A stretch of 11,353 bases of DNA from Prado023 sp039812125. GTDB taxonomy: Bacteria; Actinomycetota; Actinomycetes; S36-B12; CAIYMF01. Positions 6,662 to 11,353 of the stretch are shown piece by piece. Below the pieces are notes generated by a model that worked only from the letters and a program-made list of their open reading frames with translations, was not told the origin of the DNA and made no database searches. Both the position numbers and the translations under genes were made by a program. Position 1 is the stretch's first letter, and the number at the start of each line of letters is the position of its first letter. The stretch is from positions 1-11,353 of the forward strand of contig JBDHZV010000093.1 in NCBI GenBank assembly GCA_039812125.1, written 5' to 3'.

Positions 6662-7533
6662 TGTCGGTCGCCCTGGCCCGCAACCTGGCCTCCGGCGAGC
6701 CGGTCTTCAGCTTCGAGTTCTTCCCGCCCCGCACCGACGAGGGGGAGCGCCAGCTCTGGGGGGCGATCTCCGAGCTGGCCCCGCTGGCCCCGACGTTCGT
6801 GTCGGTGACCTATGGTGCCGGCGGCTCCACCCGCGACCGGACGGTCCGCATCACCGGCCGGATCCTGGCCGAGACCGGGATGGACGCCGTGGCGCACCTG
6901 ACGTGCGTCGGCGCGACCGTCGACGAGCTGCGCGACGTCCTCGCCAGCTACCGGCAGGCCGGCATCTCGAACCTGCTCGCGTTGCGCGGGGACCCGCCCG
7001 GGGGGCCGGGCGGGGCGTGGGAGCCCGTTGCGGGCGGGCTGTCGCACGCGGACGAGCTGGTCCGGCTGGCGATCCGGGACGGCGACTTCACGGTGGGCGT
7101 CGCGGCCTTCCCCGAGGGCCACCCGGAGTCCCCGGACCTGGCCGCCGACGCCCGGGTCCTGGCCGGCAAGCAGCGCGCCGGGGCGACGTTCGCGATCACC
7201 CAGTTCTTCTTCGACGTCCAGCGCTACTTCGAGCTGCTCGAGCGGGCCGCGGCCGCCGGGGTGACCATGCCGATCCTGCCCGGGATCATGCCGGTCACCA
7301 ACGTGCGCCAGATCGAGCGGTTCGCCGCCCTGTCAGGTGCGCAGTTCCCGGCGCCCCTGGCTGCCCGGTTCCACGCCGTCGCCGACGACCCGGTGGCGGT
7401 CGTGGACCTCGGCGTGGAGGTCGCCACCGAGCTCGGCTCCCGGTTGCTGGCCGGGGGCGCGCCCGGCCTGCACTTCTACACGCTGAACCGTTCGACAGCG
7501 ACACGGGAGATCTTCGCCCGGCTGTCCGGATAG
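6661..7533 (+). CDS. metF: 5,10-methylenetetrahydrofolate reductase MetF
   Basis: This 290-residue flavoenzyme reduces methylene-THF to methyl-THF, the methyl donor for methionine synthesis, in the cytoplasm. Family landmarks appear in order: FSFEFFPPRTDEGE (16-29) with the catalytic Glu19, VSVTYGAGGSTRDRT (47-61), AHLTCVGAT (78-86), NLLALRGDPP (104-113) with the folate-binding Asp111, ITQFFFD (179-185), PILPGIMPV (204-212) and the terminal LHFYTLNRS (270-278). It is full length for bacterial MetF and shows no defects. The ATG at 6661 shares a base with the previous stop. The pairing with a polyprenyl synthase has no direct metabolic logic, but I recall the two families lying side by side in other actinobacteria. 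Confidence 0.95.
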   Translation: MSVALARNLASGEPVFSFEFFPPRTDEGERQLWGAISELAPLAPTFVSVTYGAGGSTRDRTVRITGRILAETGMDAVAHLTCVGATVDELRDVLASYRQAGISNLLALRGDPPGGPGGAWEPVAGGLSHADELVRLAIRDGDFTVGVAAFPEGHPESPDLAADARVLAGKQRAGATFAITQFFFDVQRYFELLERAAAAGVTMPILPGIMPVTNVRQIERFAALSGAQFPAPLAARFHAVADDPVAVVDLGVEVATELGSRLLAGGAPGLHFYTLNRSTATREIFARLSG

Positions 7534-7565
7534 CACGGGTCAGGGCAGCAGGATGGTCCCGAGGC

Positions 7566-7571
7566 AGGAGG
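7566..7571 (+). promoter_or_regulatory. Ribosome binding site of the SIMPL-domain gene
   Basis: AGGAGG, the strongest Shine-Dalgarno sequence in the window, sits 5 nt before ATG 7577. It selects that start over the in-frame ATG at 7553, which would put the site inside the coding region. Confidence 0.65.
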
Positions 7572-7576
7572 CAGCG

Positions 7577-8191
7577 ATGGAGCGCGGGATCTGGGTCAGC
7601 GGGACAGGTGCAGCGTCCGGTCCCCGGGACGAGTGCGTGGTGACGATCGGGGCGGAGGTGCGCCGGCCCGCAGCGGCCGCCGCCCTGGCCGCGGCGGGCG
7701 AGTCCCTCGAGGGGATGCGCCGGGTCCTGCTGGAGGCCGGCGTCGCCGAGGGTGCGCTGAGCACCTCCGGGGTGAGCCTGAGCCCGGTGTACGCCGAGTA
7801 CCCGACGGTGGCCGGGTTCCAGGCCGCAGTCCAGCTGGCCGCGACCACCCGGGACATCGCTGCGGTGGGGCGCCTGCTCGGCGAGGTCGTGGCAGCCGGC
7901 GGGGACGCTGCCCGGGTGCATGACGTGGCGTTCCGCCACGCCGACCCGACCGCGCTGCAGGCACGGGCCCGGGCCGCCGCGTGGGCGGACGCCCGGGACC
8001 GCGCCACGCAGCTGGCAGAGCTGGCGGGCCGCTCGCTCGGCGAGGTGCTGGCCGTGGACGAGTCCACCGGTGGGCATCGGCCGCCCGGGCCGATGCGGAT
8101 GGCGGCCATGGAGTCAACGGCTGCCGTGGCGCTGGACAGCGGCGAGGGCTCGGTCGCCGTGACCCTGCGGGTGGGATGGTCCCTGCTCTGA
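7577..8191 (+). CDS. SIMPL (DUF541) domain protein, cytoplasmic
   Basis: This 204-residue protein has the SIMPL/DUF541 pattern. It opens with a short beta strand (IWVSGTGAAS), then an Ala-rich helix with LEAGVAEGALSTSGVSLSPVY (52-72). A strand-rich middle part (VAGFQAAVQLAATTRD, 78-93) follows. The helix ARARAAAWADARDRATQLAELAG (129-151) precedes SLGEVLAVDES (153-163), and the C-terminal strand is GSVAVTLRVGW. Better-known relatives such as E. coli YggE are exported and linked to oxidative stress, but this one has no signal peptide or lipobox and should stay in the cytoplasm. Its molecular function is unknown. It begins 43 bp after metF and ends 1 bp before the phosphatidyltransferase ATG, so it is very likely in the same operon. 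Confidence 0.75.
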   Translation: MERGIWVSGTGAASGPRDECVVTIGAEVRRPAAAAALAAAGESLEGMRRVLLEAGVAEGALSTSGVSLSPVYAEYPTVAGFQAAVQLAATTRDIAAVGRLLGEVVAAGGDAARVHDVAFRHADPTALQARARAAAWADARDRATQLAELAGRSLGEVLAVDESTGGHRPPGPMRMAAMESTAAVALDSGEGSVAVTLRVGWSLL

Positions 8192-8192
8192 C

Positions 8193-8843
8193 ATGGACCG
8201 CACCACCTACCTGGCCCGTTGGTCGGCCCTGCACGGGGGAGTCGACCCCTCCGGGCTGGTCGGGGGCTGGTTGACCGTCGTGCACGCTGTGGCACGGCCG
8301 CTCGCAGCCTGGCGGATGCCGCCGGACCTGGTGACCGCGCTGGGGCTGCTGGTGGCCTGCCTGGCCCCGTGGCTGGCCTCGGCGGGGCCAGCCGGGATGC
8401 TGGGTGCCGCCGCGGTGGTCGCGCTCAGCGGGCTGGTCGACTCCCTGGATGGTGCCGTCGCGGTGATGACCGGACGGGTCACCCGGTGGGGCGCCGTGCT
8501 CGACGGCACCACCGACCGCGTCAGTGACGCCGTGTTCGTGGCCGCGCTGTGGGCCGCCGGGGCCCCCGCACCGGTGTGCGCGGCCGCGGTGGCACTGGGG
8601 TGGTTGCAGGAGTACGCCCGGGCTCGGGCGGGTGGTGCGGGCATGCCCGACGTCGGTGTGCTCACCGTCAACGAGCGCCCCAGCAGGGTCATCGTCGTCG
8701 TGATGGCGCTGCTGGCCGGGGTCGCCCGCCCGGCCGATTCGCCCGCGTGGCCGACGCTGGGTGCGTGGGCGCTGGTCGCCCTCGGGGCCGTGGGCCTGGC
8801 CCAGCTGCTGGTCGTGGTCCGCCGTCGGCTGGTGGAGGCCTGA
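8193..8843 (+). CDS. CDP-alcohol phosphatidyltransferase family membrane enzyme
   Basis: This 216-residue membrane protein would transfer a phosphatidyl (or similar) group from a CDP-linked lipid to an alcohol, making a phospholipid headgroup. The family signature D-x2-D-G-x2-A-R-x8-G-x3-D-x3-D is met in exact spacing at 83-108 (Asp83, Asp86, Gly87, Ala90, Gly100, Asp104, Asp108), with all four catalytic/metal aspartates present. The usual Arg is replaced by Val91. Helices are visible near 47-63, 68-82, 113-135, 165-177 and 190-209. EYARARA (140-146) and NERPSR (160-165) resemble actinobacterial PgsA/phosphatidylinositol-phosphate-type enzymes, but the acceptor alcohol is not identifiable. 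The ATG lies one base after the preceding stop with only a weak purine-rich ribosome site, and the stop overlaps the antiporter start (TGATG). Confidence 0.82.
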   Translation: MDRTTYLARWSALHGGVDPSGLVGGWLTVVHAVARPLAAWRMPPDLVTALGLLVACLAPWLASAGPAGMLGAAAVVALSGLVDSLDGAVAVMTGRVTRWGAVLDGTTDRVSDAVFVAALWAAGAPAPVCAAAVALGWLQEYARARAGGAGMPDVGVLTVNERPSRVIVVVMALLAGVARPADSPAWPTLGAWALVALGAVGLAQLLVVVRRRLVEA

Positions 8844-10384
8844 TGGATGCCGAGCAGGCGGCGGTCGTCACGCTGATCACCACCGTGATCGTGCTGGCGG
8901 CTGTCGGTGGGGTCCGGCTGGCCGCGCGCGCGGGCGTGCCCGGCCTGCTGTTCTACCTGCTGCTGGGACTGGTGCTCTCCGACGACGGGATCGGCGGCAT
9001 CTCCTTCGACGACGCCGGACTGGCCACGGCCCTGGGGTACCTCGCGCTGGTCGTGATCCTGGCCGAGGGCGGTCTGACCACCCGTCCGGCCACCGTGCGC
9101 CCGGTGCTGGTGCCGGCCGCGATCCTGGCCTCCTTCGGCGTCGCGGTGAGCATCGGCCTCGTTGCCCTGCCGCTGCACTGGGCCACCGGGCTGGACCTGC
9201 GCACGTGCGTGCTGGTGGGTGCTGTGCTGGCCCCGACCGATGCCGCCGCGGTCTTCACCGTGGCCCGGGGGCTCCGGCTGCCCTCCCGGCTGCAGACCCT
9301 GCTCGAGGCCGAGTCCGGGCTCAACGACGCCCCCGTGGTCGTGCTCGTCGTGCTGCTGTCCACCACCGCCGGCTCCGGTCTGCCGGCCTGGGCACTGCCC
9401 CTGATCGTGCTGGGCGAGCTGGTCGGGGGCATGCTCATCGGCGCGGTCGTGGCCCTGGCCGCCCGGTGGCTGCTGCCCCGGCTGGCCCTTCCGGCGTCGG
9501 GGCTGTACCCCGTCGCGGTCGTGGCGCTGCTGTTCCTGTCCTACAGCGTGGCCGTGGTGCTGCACACGTCGGGGTTCGCGGCCGTGTACGTGACAGCGCT
9601 GATGCTGGCCGCCTCGCCGTTGCCGCACCGGCGCTCGGTCCTCGGCTTCGTGGAGGGGCTGGCCTGGGCGGTGCAGATCGGCCTGTTCATCATGCTCGGA
9701 CTGCTCACCGTTCCCGCGCGCCTGGGCGAGGCGGCGTCCGTGGCCCTGGTCGCCGGCGTGCTGCTGCTGTTCGCCGCTCGACCGATCAGCGTGGTCCTGA
9801 GCCTGTCACCGTTCCTGCGGCCCACGTGGTTGGCCCGGGTCAGCCGCACCACCCCGATGCGATGGCAGTGGGCGGCGTTCGCGTCCTGGGGCGGCCTGCG
9901 CGGGGCTGTGCCGATCGTGTTCGCGACGATCCCGCTGGGCGCGGGGGTGCCCCAGGGCGAGCTCATCTTCGACGTCACCCTGCTGCTGGTCATCGCCCTG
10001 ACGCTGGTGCAGGCGCCGACGATGCCGGCGATGGCCCGCCGGCTGGGCCTGGTCCGGGCCGACCAGGCTGGTGAGCTCTCGGTCGAGGCGGCGCCCCTGG
10101 ACACCATGCGCGCCGCCCTGCTGGAGCTGCCGGTCCCGCCCGGCTCGCACCTGGCCGGCACCTACGTCGGGGAGATGCCGCTGCCGCCGGGAGCGGTGGT
10201 GTCGCTGGTCGTGCGTGGGGGCCACAACCTGGTCCCCGACCGGCACACCCGGCTCAAGGTGGGCGACCGGCTGCTGGTCGTGGCCACCGAGGCCGCGCGG
10301 CCCGCGGCCGAACGTGCGCTGCAGTCGGTGTCCCGCAACGGCCGGCTGGCCGGGTGGGTGCCCGGGACGACCGCCGAGGAGTAG
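8843..10384 (+). CDS. NhaP2/CvrA-like monovalent cation:proton antiporter with TrkA_C domain
   Basis: This 513-residue protein exchanges K+ or Na+ for H+ across the cytoplasmic membrane. The sodium/hydrogen exchanger domain fills about residues 8-400, with around a dozen helices. Motifs are PGLLFYLLLGLVL (33-45), LAPTDAAAVF (129-138) with Asp133, LLEAESGLNDAP (153-164) with the transport-site Asn161-Asp162 pair, and WGGLRGAVPI (349-358). A soluble TrkA_C/RCK_C domain follows (about 425-497), including GAVVSLVVRGGHNLVPDR and LKVGDRLLVV, which in relatives binds a regulatory ligand. It lacks the extra CorC/HlyC-like C-terminal domain of the 578-residue E. coli CvrA. The ATG 8843 overlaps the previous stop by one base and has GGAGG at 8834-8838. 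Ion specificity is not determinable. It is the last gene of the forward operon. Confidence 0.9.
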   Translation: MDAEQAAVVTLITTVIVLAAVGGVRLAARAGVPGLLFYLLLGLVLSDDGIGGISFDDAGLATALGYLALVVILAEGGLTTRPATVRPVLVPAAILASFGVAVSIGLVALPLHWATGLDLRTCVLVGAVLAPTDAAAVFTVARGLRLPSRLQTLLEAESGLNDAPVVVLVVLLSTTAGSGLPAWALPLIVLGELVGGMLIGAVVALAARWLLPRLALPASGLYPVAVVALLFLSYSVAVVLHTSGFAAVYVTALMLAASPLPHRRSVLGFVEGLAWAVQIGLFIMLGLLTVPARLGEAASVALVAGVLLLFAARPISVVLSLSPFLRPTWLARVSRTTPMRWQWAAFASWGGLRGAVPIVFATIPLGAGVPQGELIFDVTLLLVIALTLVQAPTMPAMARRLGLVRADQAGELSVEAAPLDTMRAALLELPVPPGSHLAGTYVGEMPLPPGAVVSLVVRGGHNLVPDRHTRLKVGDRLLVVATEAARPAAERALQSVSRNGRLAGWVPGTTAEE

Positions 10385-10482
10385 GCGACCGGGGTCGGGC
10401 GACCGGGGAGCCTGCCGCCGGGGGAGCCCGCCGCCCGGGGGCGCCGACGGGGCAGCGCCGACGGGGTGCGCCGGTCGTGGTC
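10385..10482. repeat. Degenerate ~14-nt GC-only tandem repeat between convergent genes
   Basis: Related cores GCGACCGGGG (10385, 10399), GCCGCCGGGG (10414), GCCGCCCGGGG (10430), GCCGACGGGG (10443, 10457) and a diverged GCCGGTCGTGG (10471) recur at intervals of 13-16 nt. The two outer pairs are near-exact repeats with 14-nt spacing. Every good unit carries a GGGG run on the plus strand. It fills the space between the antiporter stop and the stop of the convergent oxidoreductase. No clear hairpin with a T-tract is seen. Confidence 0.6.
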
Positions 10483-11353
10483 AGGCCCGGCCCACCAGTC
10501 CGGCGACGATCTCGGCGGACATCCCCACCAGGGGCAGGCCGCCGCCGGGGTGGGCCGAACCCCCGACCAGGAACAGCCCCGGCACCGGTGCGGCGTTCTG
10601 GGGTCGCAGGAACGCCGCGCGGGGGCCGTTCGAGGACGTCCCGTAGATGGCCCCGCCCGGGGCTGCGGTGGCCCGCTCCAGGTCCGCGGGCGAGCGCAGC
10701 TCGCGCCACAGCACCCGATCGCGCAGGTCCATCCCCCGCGCGGCCAGCCGCTGCAGGACGTCGTCGGCATAGCGCTCCGCCAGGCCGGGCTCGTCCCAGT
10801 CGATCGTGCCGGGGGCCCGGGCCCCGGGGCTGTGCCGCGGGGCGTTGACCAGGACGAACCACGCCTCGCCGTCCGACGGGCGCATCGCCGGGTCGTCGGG
10901 GACGCACGCGTAGATGGTGGGGTCGGCCACGGGCTGGGGGTGGCGGCCGAAGACGGCGTCGAACTCGGCGTCGTAGTCGCCGGGGAACCACACGGTGTTG
11001 TGGGCCAGGCCGGGAGTCCGCCCGGACACCGCGAGCAGCAGCACGAAGCCGGACAGTGACGGTGTGGCGCGCTCCAGGCGGCGCCGCGGCGCGCGCGGGG
11101 CCGCGTCGCCGAGCAGGTCGCCGTAGACGTGCCGGGCGTCGGCGTTGGCGATGACCACATCGGCGGGGACGTGCTCGCCGTCGGCCAGGGTCACGCCGCT
11201 GACCCGACCGCCGGACACCGTGATCCGGGTGACCCGGGCCCCGAGGCGCACGACGACGCCGCGCTCGTCGAGGCGCTCACGCAGCGCGTCACCGAGCCGG
11301 CGCAGGCCGCCGGCGATGTGCCAGGCCCCGAACGTGGCCTCGACGTAGGGGAT
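10481..11353 (-). CDS. CrtI-type FAD-dependent carotenoid oxidoreductase, C-terminal 290 residues (5' end outside window)
   Basis: The frame is open from the window edge to TGA at 10481-10483, and the start and N-terminal FAD fold lie beyond 11353. The visible part is clearly CrtI family. ATFGAWHIAGGLRRLGDAL leads into the substrate/FAD middle region, followed by GEHVPADVVIANADARHVY, HNTVWFPGDYDAEFDAVFG, DPTIYACVPDD and EAWFVLVNAPRH. The C-terminal FAD block is VPGLFLVGGSAHPGGGLPLVGMSAE. That last block (HPGGGLP) differs from the RPGVGVP of the nearby CrtI and looks more like CrtD/CrtN-type relatives that desaturate or modify later carotenoids. The reaction is therefore uncertain: 3,4-desaturation, another late carotenoid step, or a phytoene desaturase paralogue. 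It is convergent with the antiporter gene and probably belongs to a transcript starting to the right of the window. Confidence 0.85.
   Translation of the reverse strand: MPYVEATFGAWHIAGGLRRLGDALRERLDERGVVVRLGARVTRITVSGGRVSGVTLADGEHVPADVVIANADARHVYGDLLGDAAPRAPRRRLERATPSLSGFVLLLAVSGRTPGLAHNTVWFPGDYDAEFDAVFGRHPQPVADPTIYACVPDDPAMRPSDGEAWFVLVNAPRHSPGARAPGTIDWDEPGLAERYADDVLQRLAARGMDLRDRVLWRELRSPADLERATAAPGGAIYGTSSNGPRAAFLRPQNAAPVPGLFLVGGSAHPGGGLPLVGMSAEIVAGLVGRA

Noticed and set aside
8207..9628. 473-codon open frame on the minus strand opposite the phosphatidyltransferase and antiporter
   Set aside because: Low-complexity Gln/His/Gly/Arg/Ser composition. The plus strand carries clear conserved motifs and tight gene junctions.
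1..11353. Mobile element, prophage, CRISPR, tRNA or rRNA
   Set aside because: No transposase, integrase or phage protein, no spaced identical repeats, and no tRNA-like cloverleaf or rRNA sequence could be recognised on either strand.

Overview
This 11.35 kb window comes from a very GC-rich genome. It has tight ATGA/TGATG gene junctions, a CrtYc/CrtYd-style split lycopene cyclase and a polyprenol-phosphate-mannose-dependent mannosyltransferase. Together these point to an actinomycete, plausibly of the Micrococcales/Cellulomonas type, though the genus cannot be fixed from sequence alone. I find 11 complete or nearly complete protein genes plus two cut by the window edges. I see no rRNA, tRNA, CRISPR array, transposase or phage gene.

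Left part (1-5518), carotenoid genes with two insertions: the last codons of an upstream gene (1-51) overlap a small three-helix lycopene cyclase subunit (48-587, +). Its 3' end runs convergently 118 bp into phytoene synthase crtB (470-1420, -). Divergent from crtB is a two-gene unit: a lipoprotein ribonuclease of the RNase Sa (guanyl-specific) family (1499-1948, +) and a barstar-family inhibitor (1945-2418, +) sharing an ATGA junction. Convergent with that unit are a multi-membrane-span MptA/MptB-like alpha-1,6-mannosyltransferase (2394-3956, -) and, upstream of it, phytoene desaturase crtI (4031-5518, -).

Right part (5591-10384): a tightly packed forward operon encodes a GGPP-type polyprenyl diphosphate synthase, methylenetetrahydrofolate reductase (metF), a cytoplasmic SIMPL/DUF541 protein, a CDP-alcohol phosphatidyltransferase and a NhaP2-like cation/proton antiporter with a C-terminal TrkA_C domain. 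A GC-only intergenic stretch with a degenerate ~14-nt tandem repeat separates it from the convergent 3' part of a second CrtI-type FAD oxidoreductase (10481-11353, -, 5' end outside).

How the genes fit: the polyprenyl synthase makes C20-PP, CrtB condenses two to phytoene, CrtI desaturates to lycopene, and the split cyclase closes rings on lycopene or a C50 derivative. The second CrtI-like enzyme could modify the product further. The polyprenyl synthase may also serve general isoprenoid needs, since the order mannosyltransferase, polyprenyl synthase, reductase resembles a mycobacterial locus. Three starts (crtI, the polyprenyl synthase and the mannosyltransferase) have a TAnnnT hexamer exactly 6-7 nt before ATG, the signature of leaderless transcription. 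No wholly new system is evident. The most unusual local feature is the membrane-anchored RNase plus barstar pair set inside a pigment cluster.
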